Source: an uncultured Alloprevotella sp.
GTDB taxonomy: Bacteria; Bacteroidota; Bacteroidia; Bacteroidales; Bacteroidaceae
DNA length: 64,000 nucleotides
Direction: 5' to 3'
NCBI GenBank assembly: GCA_944322095.1
Contig: CALUNU010000014.1
Span: 1 to 64,000, forward strand
The notes below the pieces were generated by a model, which was not told the origin of the DNA, ran no database searches, and worked only from the letters and a program-made list of their open reading frames with translations. The position numbers and the translations under genes are program-made. Each line of letters starts with the position of its first letter. Within the stretch, counting starts at the first letter, position 1. Below are positions 42,264 through 51,057 of this stretch, piece by piece.

Positions 42264-43529
42264 TTACTCGGCGTACTTCTTCATGATGCAGCACGCGTTG
42301 TGGCCGCCGAAGCCGAACGTGTTGCTCAGGGCTGCGCGCACGGTGCGGCGCTCGGCCCGGTTGAAGGTGAAGTTCAGGTTGTAGTCGATGTTTTCGTCGC
42401 GGTCGTCGTCATCGTGGTTGATGGTGGGGGGCACGATGTCGTCCCTCACGGCGAGGGCGCAGACGATGGCTTCGACGCCGCCCGTGGCTCCGAGCAGGTG
42501 GCCCGTCATCGACTTCGTGGAGCTGATGTTCAGCTTGTAAGCGTGCTCGCCAAAGAGGCGGAGTATGGCTTTCACTTCTGAAACGTCGCCCACGGGTGTC
42601 GATGTGCCGTGTACGTTGATGTAGTCGATGTCTTCGGGTTGCATGCCGGCGTCTTCGAGGGCGCGCGTCATGACGAGGTGTGCGCCCAGTCCCTCGGGGT
42701 GCGAGGCGGTGATGTGGTAGGCGTCGGCCGACATGCCTGCTCCTGCCACTTCGCAATAGATCTTCGCACCGCGGGCTTTGGCGTGTTCCAGTTCCTCAAA
42801 GACGAGGATGCCGGCTCCCTCGCCCATCACGAAGCCGTCGCGGCTGGCGCTGAAGGGGCGCGAGGCACGCGTGGGGTCGTCGTTGCGGGTGGAGAGGGCG
42901 TGCATGGCGTTGAAACCGCCCACGCCGGCCGGCCAGATGGCGGCTTCGGCGCCGCCGGTGATGATGGCGTCGGCCTTGCCCATGCGGATGAGGTCGAACG
43001 CTGCGCCGATGGCGTTGGTCGACGAGGCGCAGGCCGAGGTCGTCGTGTAGTTGGGGCCGTGAAACCCGTACATGATGGAGATTTGCCCCGACGCGATGTC
43101 GGCAATCATCTTGGGGATGAAGAAGGGGTTGTATTTGGGCCCCATCTCGGCCCCGTTGACGGCGTAGTTGCCTGCTTCCTCCTCGAAGGAGTGGAGGCCG
43201 CCGATGCCGACGCCCAGGACAACGCCGATGCGGTCCTTGTCCACGGTTTCCAAGTCCCAGCCGCAGTCGTTGACGGCTTCCATGGCGGCCACGAGGGCAT
43301 ATTGCTCGTAGAGGTCCATCTTGCGGGCCTCCTTGCGGTCGATGAAGTCGGTCACCTTGAAGTTTTTCACTTCGCAGGCAAACTGGGTCTTAAACTTGGA
43401 CGCGTCGAAATGCGTAATCGGGCCGGCTCCGCTCACGCCCTTGACGAGGTTTTCCCACGTCTCGGGAGCGGTGTTGCCCACGGGGGTGAGGGCGCCGATG
43501 CCTGTTACGACAACTCTTTTCAATTCCAT
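42264..43529 (-). CDS. fabF: 3-oxoacyl-ACP synthase II
   Basis: FabF extends acyl chains with malonyl-ACP in fatty acid synthesis. The 421-residue protein has the nucleophile Cys167 in TTTSACASSTNAIG, the first catalytic His in 'NVHGTSTPVGD' and the second in 'STKSMTGHLLGATGG'. The gene lies 27 bases after acpP and 27 before rnc, the usual acpP-fabF-rnc order. Confidence 0.97.
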   Translation of the reverse strand: MELKRVVVTGIGALTPVGNTAPETWENLVKGVSGAGPITHFDASKFKTQFACEVKNFKVTDFIDRKEARKMDLYEQYALVAAMEAVNDCGWDLETVDKDRIGVVLGVGIGGLHSFEEEAGNYAVNGAEMGPKYNPFFIPKMIADIASGQISIMYGFHGPNYTTTSACASSTNAIGAAFDLIRMGKADAIITGGAEAAIWPAGVGGFNAMHALSTRNDDPTRASRPFSASRDGFVMGEGAGILVFEELEHAKARGAKIYCEVAGAGMSADAYHITASHPEGLGAHLVMTRALEDAGMQPEDIDYINVHGTSTPVGDVSEVKAILRLFGEHAYKLNISSTKSMTGHLLGATGGVEAIVCALAVRDDIVPPTINHDDDDRDENIDYNLNFTFNRAERRTVRAALSNTFGFGGHNACCIMKKYAE

Positions 43530-43556
43530 GTGTGTCGGTAGGGGTGTCCTGTCTGT

Positions 43557-43799
43557 TTATTCGCCTTTGTAGTTGGCTTCGATGTAGGCAATAGCGTCGC
43601 CCACCGTGGAAATCTTTTCGGCCTGGTCGTCGGGGATGGTAATCTTGAATTCTTTTTCAAATTCCATGATGAGTTCCACCGTGTCCAGGGAGTCGGCTCC
43701 GAGATCGTTGGCGAAGCTGGCTTCGTTCTTCACTTCGGCTTCGTCTACACTCAGTTTGTCTACGATGATTTGCTTTACTTTTGCTTCGATGTCAGACAT
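43557..43799 (-). CDS. acpP: Acyl carrier protein
   Basis: The 80-residue acidic protein carries growing acyl chains on a phosphopantetheine attached to Ser37 in [11 protein letters not shown]. It heads the acpP-fabF-rnc operon, whose promoter lies at 43850-43881. Confidence 0.97.
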   Translation of the reverse strand: MSDIEAKVKQIIVDKLSVDEAEVKNEASFANDLGADSLDTVELIMEFEKEFKITIPDDQAEKISTVGDAIAYIEANYKGE

Positions 43800-43849
43800 A
43801 GTTATTCTTTTTTGAGTTAGTAAATGCTGTCTTTTTCGTCAATTTGCTG

Positions 43850-43881
43850 CAAAAGTAGGCCTAATAATTAAGATAGCCAAG
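43850..43881 (-). promoter_or_regulatory. Promoter of the acpP-fabF-rnc operon
   Basis: On the minus strand CTTG (43878-43881) and TACTTTTG (43850-43857) are separated by 20 bases; the first box differs by one base from TTTG. Confidence 0.65.
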
Positions 43882-44078
43882 CGTTTTGCGTAAAAATACG
43901 GTTACGTTCTGCACATTTTTTCAAAGGGTGTGCGTATTTGCTGCGGCGGCCGGGCGGCGCATGGCCGTGGCGGCATGGGAGCGCAGCTGCCGGCGGGGTG
44001 GGGCGGGGGGCGCCGCGGCGGGCCCTGCGATGCGGCGCGGAGGCGGCCGCGGGGGCGGAATGGTTGCGCGGCGCCACT

Positions 44079-44418
44079 ATTTTTTAACACTGTGAGCGCG
44101 TTTTTTTCGAGCGCCTGCTCCCTTGGCTGCGTTTGCGCGAACATGGGGAAGGCTTGATAATGAGGCGCTTGCCTCTCGGGGCATTGCCGCGGGACCCCTT
44201 GGAGGGGCTTTTTTGCCACTATATGGCGCAAATCGGTGGCTTTTTTCCTTCAGAAAGTGCCCATGGAAATGAAAAAGCATCCCATGGAACGCGCGATCCA
44301 TGGGATGCTTCGGCGGAAACACCGCGTGGATGTCTCCGAAGGGGGCTTCGAGCCGCTCTGCGCGCGCTGGAAAGGGGCGCGGCGTGCGTGTCCGCATTAA
44401 CGCTTTGCCATATGGCGC
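44079..44418 (-). repeat. Dispersed ~350-bp element, copy C
   Basis: Same orientation as copy B, with the right end TTTTTTAACACTG at 44080-44092 and the left end GCCATATGGCGCAC at about 44407-44420. The central hairpin is AGCATCCCATGGA (44276-44288) with TCCATGGGATGCT (44297-44309): it has GC where copy A has TC, and both arms have changed together. TTTGCCACTATATGGCGC is at about 44212-44229. The left end is 43 bases beyond the stop of the EEP gene. The spacer 43882-44078 is extremely GC-rich with no recognisable feature. Confidence 0.78.
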
Positions 44419-44460
44419 ACAGCGTTGCGCGGGCCCCGGGCGGGGCAGGGCGACGGGGCG

Positions 44461-45501
44461 TCAGTCGAGCCGCTTCACGTAGTAGGTGATGGTGGGGAAG
44501 TGGTCGCTGTATCCGTTCTGCCAGTGGGTGCCGTCGAAGGAGCGCAGCGGGTAGCCCTTCTTCTTGCCCGAGGGGGTGATGAGGTATTCGCGGTTGAACA
44601 CCTCGGCCTTCCAGAACGTGAGGGTTTCGGCCGATTTGTTCACGAGGTTCGACGAGATGATCTGCTGGTCGTAGAGGCACCAGGTGTCCTGGTAGCAGAG
44701 CGAGCCGATGCCGCGGTCATAGAGGGGCCAGGTGGCGTTGAAGAAGCCGCCTTCCTTTACGTCTTTCTTCGTGCGTGCCGCGCCGAGCACTTTGGCGCAG
44801 CTCGGGTCGGTGGGGTCGTCGTTGAGGTCGCCCATGATGATGACCTTTTCCGAGGGGTCGGCGCGGCGCACCGAGTCGGCTATGTGCAGGCAGAGGCGTG
44901 CGGCGGCCTCGCGCAGGGGGTTCGACTTGCCTCCGCCGTAGCGCGAGGGCCAGTGGTTCACGATGATGCTCACGGGCTCGCCGGCCATCGTGCCGCTCAC
45001 CAGCAGCTGGTCGCGCGTGACGTAGGCGGGGTTGCTTTCGAGGCGGTAGGGATAGGGGTGGGAGCTGCGCAGGCGGAAGAGTTTGGGGTTGTAGAGCAGG
45101 GCCACGTCGATGCCGCGGCGGTCGGGCGATTCGTAGTGGACGTAGCTCAGGCCCATCGAGGCGAGGGGCTCGGTGGCGAGCAGATCCTTGACAACGCGCT
45201 CGTTTTCCACCTCGGAGATGCCGATGACGGCGGGGCCGCCGGGGCAGGTTTCGCGGGCCAGCTTGGCCAGGGTGGTGGCCATGTTGGAGAGCTTCTGGCG
45301 GTATTTTTCGGGCGTCCAGCGGTAGGGCCCGTCGGGCAGAAATTCGTCGTCGCCCGGGTTGGCGGGATCGTCTTCGGTGTCGAAGAGATTTTCCAGGTTG
45401 TAGAAGGCCACGGCATAGACGCCCATGCGCTGGGCCCACGTGCGGAGCGTGGCGGCGGGCAGCACGAGGGCTGCCAGGAGGATGAGCAGTTTTTTTCTCA
45501 T
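44461..45501 (-). CDS. Exported endonuclease/exonuclease/phosphatase family protein
   Basis: The 346-residue protein has a signal peptide (about 1-23, ending TWAQ) and a full EEP domain: 'VAFYNLENLFDTEDD', GISEVENE with the metal-binding Glu, NHWPSR, GDLNDDP and SDHFPTI. It is a candidate phosphodiesterase or nuclease of the periplasm or surface. It is the last gene of the five-gene run with the DRGH nuclease, a TonB receptor and a DUF5689 lipoprotein, which suggests nucleic acid or a nucleotide derivative as substrate. Confidence 0.9.
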   Translation of the reverse strand: MRKKLLILLAALVLPAATLRTWAQRMGVYAVAFYNLENLFDTEDDPANPGDDEFLPDGPYRWTPEKYRQKLSNMATTLAKLARETCPGGPAVIGISEVENERVVKDLLATEPLASMGLSYVHYESPDRRGIDVALLYNPKLFRLRSSHPYPYRLESNPAYVTRDQLLVSGTMAGEPVSIIVNHWPSRYGGGKSNPLREAAARLCLHIADSVRRADPSEKVIIMGDLNDDPTDPSCAKVLGAARTKKDVKEGGFFNATWPLYDRGIGSLCYQDTWCLYDQQIISSNLVNKSAETLTFWKAEVFNREYLITPSGKKKGYPLRSFDGTHWQNGYSDHFPTITYYVKRLD

Positions 45502-45585
45502 TGTTTCCGTGTGTTACGTTGAGGGTTCAAACGAAAACGGGGCGGAGCGGGGGCCGTGCCCCGTCTCCGCCCCGCGGTGTGGGTG

Positions 45586-46911
45586 TCAGTCGGCGTTGAT
45601 CTCGACGTTGGAGACTTCCCACGTACCGGCCGTCTCGTCGTCGCTCGTGTATACAAAGGCAATCTGTATGGTCTCGCCGGCATAGTCGGAGAGGTCGGCC
45701 GTGGTGGTCTGGAACGTCCAGCTCGTGCCTTCGGGCCATCCGCTCACGTCGAGGTCGGTCCACTGGCCGCCGGCCGTGCGCACCTTGACGCTCAGATAGT
45801 CGCCCACGGCATTGCCGTCGAACCAGTTGGCTGCCTGGCGGAAACTGAGCGTGAGCGTACCTGCGGCGGGCAGCTCTATTTCGGGCGAGATGAGCCAGCT
45901 TTCCGACGGTATGTCCGTGTTGTTGACGTGGGCGCTGGCCTTCATGTATCGGCGTTCGGTGTCGGCCGTCCAGATGTAGGTGCAGGGGTCGTACATCTCG
46001 ACGTTGTCGATCGTGAAGTCGCCCTGTCCGTCGTCGAACGGTTCGCTGAAGATGGTGCCCGTTGCAGGCTGGTCGCCGCCGCCGGGCTCGTCGCCTCCTC
46101 CGGGCTCATCGTCACCGCCCTGCGTGGGGTCGAAATCCTGCACGTCCTCGATGCTGCGCAGCGTGAGCTGCCAGGTGCCGTTGAAGCGTCCGAGCAGAGC
46201 CGTGACGCTGCCCGTGCCCGTGGGCAGGGTGGTGGTGGCAAAGTCGGCGTAGCTGCTCGTGCGCACCATGAGGTGGTTGCCCTGAGCGTCCACGATGTCG
46301 TGCTCCCCGTAGGCGTCGGCGGGGGCATAGGTGTCGCGGCCGCCGTCCTCGAACGTCACGCCGGTGAACTTGATGAGGCGGTAGGCGTCGGCGCTGGTGA
46401 GCTCGCTGAAGTCGGCCACTTCCTTCACTTCAAGCTTCGACTCGTCGGGCCATCCGTTCTTGTGCACGATGCCCTCGAATATCTCGGCCGGGATGCGGTA
46501 GTTGTAGCCTGTGGGATAGCCCAGCTGGAGCTCTCCGCCGTAGACCGAGAGGCTCAGGCCTTGCAGGTCGATGTAGAGCTCCTGTCCCTCGCGGTAGGTG
46601 GCGTACATGTCGTTCATGTCCACCTCAATTTCGATGCCGCTCGTCTCGTCCTGCACGTAGAGCTTCTTGAAGATGTTGCCCGAGACGTCGTTGGCGATGA
46701 CGCGGGCGCGGAGCACGAGGTCGTCGGTGATGGTGACGGCTTCGTTCTGCGTGGCCGAGGCTCCCATGTCGCGCAGCTCGGCGATGGTGGTGAGCTCGCC
46801 GTCATACTCGTATGTGGGCTCGCTCAAAGGGGGCATGTCGTAGTCCTGGTCGCACGAGGCGAAGGCAGCCACGGCAGCCGTCAGGAGGAAAAGTTTCTGG
46901 AAGAGTTTCAT
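45586..46911 (-). CDS. DUF5689 lipoprotein with C-terminal jelly-roll domain
   Basis: The 441-residue protein has a lipoprotein signal peptide ending at Cys20 (AAFASC). Residues about 40-265 match the DUF5689 pattern, an OB-like domain ('ITDDLVLRARVIANDVSG', 'KLYVQDETSGIEIEVDM'). A Gly/Asp/Pro linker (about 271-290, GGDDEPGGGDEPGGGDQP) leads to a choice-of-anchor-J/jelly-roll domain (about 298-441, 'ESWLISPEIELPAAGTLTLS'). OB folds often bind nucleic acid. The gene is 41 bases after the TonB receptor and 84 before the EEP gene, so it is probably the surface partner of the receptor. Confidence 0.87.
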   Translation of the reverse strand: MKLFQKLFLLTAAVAAFASCDQDYDMPPLSEPTYEYDGELTTIAELRDMGASATQNEAVTITDDLVLRARVIANDVSGNIFKKLYVQDETSGIEIEVDMNDMYATYREGQELYIDLQGLSLSVYGGELQLGYPTGYNYRIPAEIFEGIVHKNGWPDESKLEVKEVADFSELTSADAYRLIKFTGVTFEDGGRDTYAPADAYGEHDIVDAQGNHLMVRTSSYADFATTTLPTGTGSVTALLGRFNGTWQLTLRSIEDVQDFDPTQGGDDEPGGGDEPGGGDQPATGTIFSEPFDDGQGDFTIDNVEMYDPCTYIWTADTERRYMKASAHVNNTDIPSESWLISPEIELPAAGTLTLSFRQAANWFDGNAVGDYLSVKVRTAGGQWTDLDVSGWPEGTSWTFQTTTADLSDYAGETIQIAFVYTSDDETAGTWEVSNVEINAD

Positions 46912-46952
46912 GTCTTTGCTGTATTAATATGGATGTTTGTTCGTTGGTTGGC

Positions 46953-49460
46953 TCAGAAGCGGTAGCTCACGTTCAGATAGCAGTTGATGCCTTGCATGTA
47001 GAAGTACTTCGACTTGAACAGACTGGGATTGTCGACGCGGGCGCGTCCCTGCTCGTAGCCGCCGGTCTTGATGTCTTTCTTGTTCAGGATGTTGTTGACG
47101 GCCAGGTTGACGTTGATGGAGTTCTTGCGTCCGAGGTAGAAGATTTTGCCCACGGATACGTCGATTGTATAGCCTGCGTCAAACTCCTCTTGGTGCGTCA
47201 GCGTGCGGTAGGCATCCATCAGGGCGGGGTCGTCGGGCGTCACCTCGTCGTAGAGCGAGGCCACGCGGCGCGAGGGGGCGGCCTCGACGAAGTTGCGGCC
47301 GAAGCCGTTGATGTTCAGCCCGAGGAACCAGTAGTCGATGAAGTAGTTGATGCCGAGCGTTCCGGCCACCTGGGGCACGCCGCCCACGTAGACGCCCTTC
47401 ATGTAGACGCGTTCGATCTCGTCGACGATGTCTCCGTTCTCCGAGTTGCTCACGCCGATGGGGTTGTTCGAGTAGTAATACTGCGAGACGGTACCGGCCA
47501 GGTCGAAGCTCCAATGGTCGTCCAGGCGGTAGGTGGCTCCCAGCTCGACGCCGCGGTGGATGCGGTTGACGCCGCTGAGCACGTAGTTGACGAACGTGGC
47601 GCGGTCGTCGTTGTAGAAGCTCGAACGCTCCGTCTGGTCGTAGAAGTTGGTCTGGTAAACGCTGATGCGGCCCTGCACCTTGGGCGTGGAGAAGATGTAG
47701 CTCAGGTCGGCCGAGAAGATGCGCCCGCTCTTGAGGTCGTAGGCCGTGCGGTCGCAGATGCGGGGCGACACGTAGGCGTCGTAGGGCAGGGGAGCCTGCG
47801 AGCCGTAGGCAATGTTGGCCGAAATGAGGTGGCGGCCGTTGATTTTCCACGTCAGTCCGCCCTTGAGCATCACGTCGGTAAACTTGTGGTGGTCGCCGTG
47901 GCCGTAGGAGTCGTCGGCATAGTGGCCGTTGCGCATGTTACCGTCGCGGTAGAAGTCGGTGTAGGTCAGCTGGAAGCCATAGTAGCCGTCCAGGTGGCGT
48001 GAGTTGTAGTTGTTCACCAGCCATCCGCGCATCGAGTTGATGTTGATGTTGTAGTCGTAGCCGAAGATGCCTCCCTCCGTCACGCGGCGGTTGGGGCGGT
48101 TCAGGTCGTTCTGCGCGGCGTTGGGGTCGCCCGGGAAGTCCTGCTCGGCAAACTTGTCGATGTCGAGCACGTAGTCGGCGCCCAGGAGGTCTTCCACCGT
48201 CTTAAACTGGTGGGAGATGCTGTTGCGGGCCGTGATGCCGCCCGTGAGCTTCGAATGACGGTTCAGGCGGGCGTCGATCGTGGCGTTGAACGTGGTCTCG
48301 TACAGGTCGCTGCGGCGCTCCTCCACCATATAAATGGCGCGTCCGTCGCCAAAGCGCTTGTTGTAGAGGTTGGCCTCGTAGAGCTCTGCCCAGTCGATCT
48401 GGGTAAAGGCTGTGTTGCCCGAGCGCCAGAATTCTTCATACTGTGCAGCCAGTTCGGGGTTGTCCATGTAGGAGGGCAGGTAGCGGTAGTAGTCGGGGCG
48501 CGGGTCGGCTCCGTCGTACCAGTTGAGCGCTGTGTTGCCGTAGCGGCCGTAGTGGAAGGCTACGCCGGCGTTGAGCTTCACCTCGGGCTTTATTTTCCAC
48601 TCGTAGCTGAGGATGCCCGTGGGGTCGTAGGCCGTTACGACGCGCGCGTTGCGCTTTTTGCCGTTCTGGTAGCCCCAGTTGGGGTTATACAGGTTGTTGC
48701 CCGTCAGGTCATAGACCTCTTGCAGCGTACCGCCGCTCTGTCCGCGCTGCACGGGCGAGCCGAACGTCGTCAGGGCCAGGCGGTGGCGTCCGCCGTCCCA
48801 TTGCTTCTCGGCCATCAGGGCGTACGAGAAGTTGCGGTAGAACGTGCCGTCCACGTTGCCCTCGTTCGAGTAGCGTCCGCCCACGAGAGCCGTAAAGGCC
48901 CATCCGTTGTCGTTGAAGCCTGTCGAGTAGGAAAGCATGCCGCGCAGGTAGTAGTTGCGGTTGGTATAGGACAGCGTGGCCTTGCCGCCGCGTGCATAGT
49001 CGCCGGCACGCATGAAAATGTTCTCGGCACCGCCGATGGAGCCGAAGGCAAAGACGCCGGGCTGCGAGTTGATGGCTTCGTCGCCGTTGCGTGTCAGGTC
49101 GTTGAGCGCACCGATGGACGAGTAGTTGAACACGCCGCGGTATTGGTCGTTGAAAGGTATGCCGTTGATGTAGCGCTGTTCGTAGATGTTTTCATAGCCA
49201 CGCACGCGAAAGCGCATGGGCGAGAGCTGATAGCTCGCGGTGTTCAGGAATACGTCGTGCGAGGTGAGCACGCTCGTGCTCACGTCCTGCTGCCCCGACT
49301 CGCCGTCGTCGTCGCTCAGTTCGAAGGCGGCAGCGTCCACCACGCCCACCAGCGAGAGGTCCTCTTCGATGATGGAGTCCACTTTCTCGCCCTCGGGTGT
49401 TTGGGCCAGAGCGGTGCAGGGGATGAGCAGGGCTCCGACTAAGATGTTCCGATGTTTCAT
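46953..49460 (-). CDS. TonB-dependent outer-membrane receptor
   Basis: The 835-residue protein has a signal peptide (about 1-19), a plug domain ('STSVLTSHDVFLNTASYQLS', 'RVRGYENIYEQRYINGIPF') and a 22-strand barrel ending in an aromatic residue (NVSYRF). The N-terminal carboxypeptidase-like domain common in SusC proteins is absent. No SusD partner is present, so the neighbouring DUF5689 lipoprotein probably takes that place. The position between nuclease-type genes suggests import of a nucleic-acid-derived or phosphate-containing ligand. The ligand is inference only. Confidence 0.9.
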   Translation of the reverse strand: MKHRNILVGALLIPCTALAQTPEGEKVDSIIEEDLSLVGVVDAAAFELSDDDGESGQQDVSTSVLTSHDVFLNTASYQLSPMRFRVRGYENIYEQRYINGIPFNDQYRGVFNYSSIGALNDLTRNGDEAINSQPGVFAFGSIGGAENIFMRAGDYARGGKATLSYTNRNYYLRGMLSYSTGFNDNGWAFTALVGGRYSNEGNVDGTFYRNFSYALMAEKQWDGGRHRLALTTFGSPVQRGQSGGTLQEVYDLTGNNLYNPNWGYQNGKKRNARVVTAYDPTGILSYEWKIKPEVKLNAGVAFHYGRYGNTALNWYDGADPRPDYYRYLPSYMDNPELAAQYEEFWRSGNTAFTQIDWAELYEANLYNKRFGDGRAIYMVEERRSDLYETTFNATIDARLNRHSKLTGGITARNSISHQFKTVEDLLGADYVLDIDKFAEQDFPGDPNAAQNDLNRPNRRVTEGGIFGYDYNININSMRGWLVNNYNSRHLDGYYGFQLTYTDFYRDGNMRNGHYADDSYGHGDHHKFTDVMLKGGLTWKINGRHLISANIAYGSQAPLPYDAYVSPRICDRTAYDLKSGRIFSADLSYIFSTPKVQGRISVYQTNFYDQTERSSFYNDDRATFVNYVLSGVNRIHRGVELGATYRLDDHWSFDLAGTVSQYYYSNNPIGVSNSENGDIVDEIERVYMKGVYVGGVPQVAGTLGINYFIDYWFLGLNINGFGRNFVEAAPSRRVASLYDEVTPDDPALMDAYRTLTHQEEFDAGYTIDVSVGKIFYLGRKNSINVNLAVNNILNKKDIKTGGYEQGRARVDNPSLFKSKYFYMQGINCYLNVSYRF

Positions 49461-49545
49461 AAATTGGTGTTTCGTTTTGCGCCGGCGGCGTAGCGCGGCC
49501 TGTGGGGTGCGCAGGGCCGCCGGCGCGCTATGTTTTTGTTTGTCG

Positions 49546-50988
49546 TTATTTTGTTCCCGTCAGTTTGATTTCGGCCAGGCGCAGGCCCATCTGGTTGTCG
49601 GCGGCCGTCGTCGTGAAGTGGAGCACGGAGGTGGCCGATGCGGCCTCGGCGGGCAGCTCCACCGTCACGGTGTAGAACTGGTTGTTGTCGTCGGGGTTGG
49701 CCAGCACGCGGGCGGGCGTTTCGAAGGCCACACCGTTGAGCGAGCCCTTCATGGCCGAGGCTTCCTGCGTCTCGCCGGCGCTGTACAGGTTGGCCGCCAG
49801 CTTATAGGTGAGCGTGAGCTTCGTGTAGCCCTCGGTGCTGAAGCCCTCTATTTGCAGGTCGTTCTCCTTGCCTGCCGGGAACCAGATGTGGTTCTGTCCG
49901 TTGGTGCGTCGGGCCGAGAGCGTGCTGTTCACGTCGGTAAAGGTGAGGCCCGAGCTCCATCCCGTGAAGTTGCTCAGGTAGGGCCAGTAGTTGCCTTCTT
50001 TCTCTATGGGGTCGGTGCCCATGGTCTCTTCGAAAATGACGTCGGCCTCGTCGCCCGGCTCGTCGGGGCCGGGGTTGTCGTCGCCGCCTTGGTCAAAGTC
50101 GGCGTCGATGTGTCCGCCCGGCTGCTCGATCCAGTCGGCGATGGTGGCTCCGCCCAGGCTCACCGTGAGCGTGCCGTCGGTCTGCGAGAGGTTGGCCGTG
50201 GTGGTCACGACGCTGCCGGCGGGCAGCTTGTTGGCGTCGAGCTGCGTCGTAAAGCTTTGTCCGTTCAGCTCGAAACGCAGCTGCATGCCTTCGGTCGTCG
50301 CGGCGGGCATCACGATGGCGGCAGCCTGTGCGCCCGTGGCGTCGGGCGTCATGGCGATGTCGGCCACTGACGTGGCGTCGACGGTGAGCGTGCCCGTTTC
50401 CAAGGCAAAGGAGCCCGTCGAGGGGGCCCCTGTCAGCACGACGCTCAGGCCCTCGGTGGAGCCCAGGGTGGCGTCGGCCGTGATGTTCACCACGAGCTTC
50501 GTCAGGCAGTGGCGGAAGGTGAGCGTAGCCGCCGTGTTCTCCTCGGCGTGTCCGTCGAGGCGTGCATAGAGCAGGTCGATGGCCGTGCCGTCGCTCTGGT
50601 CGGTCACGTCGACGGGCAGCACGCCGCCGCTACCTGCGTTGCGGTAGGGGGCATAGGCCACAAAGTCGACGCTCCCCTGGCCCAGGGGCACGCTCACGGC
50701 GTCGTCGGCCGTTGTGGGGTGCAGGCTGCCGTCGGCGTCGGAGCTCAGTTGCAGGTTGCGTTCCAGGGCCTGCGAGAGCGAGCCCCCGGCCGGCAGCATG
50801 AAGAGGCCCACGCGTTCGCCGTCGGTCCAGACGGGAGCCGTCGTGGCACCTTCGGGTTGCTGGATGGTGGCCGTCAGGCTGACGTCCGTTCCCCCGCGGT
50901 CCCACGTGCTGTGGGCGTCGGGGTCGGTGCAGGCCGTCAATGCCGTGAGGCCCAGGCCTGCCAAGAGCAAGAGATGCTGGTGTTTCAT
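49546..50988 (-). CDS. Fimbrillin-like lipoprotein with C-terminal jelly-roll domain
   Basis: The 480-residue protein has a lipoprotein signal ending at Cys20 (LTALTAC). Residues about 30-300 follow the fimbrillin/Mfa-like pattern ('VWTDGERVGLFMLPAG', 'VDFVAYAPYRNAGSG', 'ATLTFRHCLTKLVVNITAD'). A Asp/Gly/Pro linker follows, then a C-terminal domain (about 325-480, 'SGLTFTDVNSTLSARRTNGQ', 'RLAEIKLTG') like those attached to DUF5689 proteins. It is 85 bases upstream of the TonB receptor and 69 after the nuclease gene. Its fimbrillin part resembles that of the nuclease lipoprotein, so one may derive from the other. Confidence 0.82.
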   Translation of the reverse strand: MKHQHLLLLAGLGLTALTACTDPDAHSTWDRGGTDVSLTATIQQPEGATTAPVWTDGERVGLFMLPAGGSLSQALERNLQLSSDADGSLHPTTADDAVSVPLGQGSVDFVAYAPYRNAGSGGVLPVDVTDQSDGTAIDLLYARLDGHAEENTAATLTFRHCLTKLVVNITADATLGSTEGLSVVLTGAPSTGSFALETGTLTVDATSVADIAMTPDATGAQAAAIVMPAATTEGMQLRFELNGQSFTTQLDANKLPAGSVVTTTANLSQTDGTLTVSLGGATIADWIEQPGGHIDADFDQGGDDNPGPDEPGDEADVIFEETMGTDPIEKEGNYWPYLSNFTGWSSGLTFTDVNSTLSARRTNGQNHIWFPAGKENDLQIEGFSTEGYTKLTLTYKLAANLYSAGETQEASAMKGSLNGVAFETPARVLANPDDNNQFYTVTVELPAEAASATSVLHFTTTAADNQMGLRLAEIKLTGTK

Positions 50989-51057
50989 TGTCGTATGGGG
51001 TTGTTATGTCGTTTGCGTTGGATGTGGGGCAGGGCGGGAGCATGGCCCGCCGGTGCC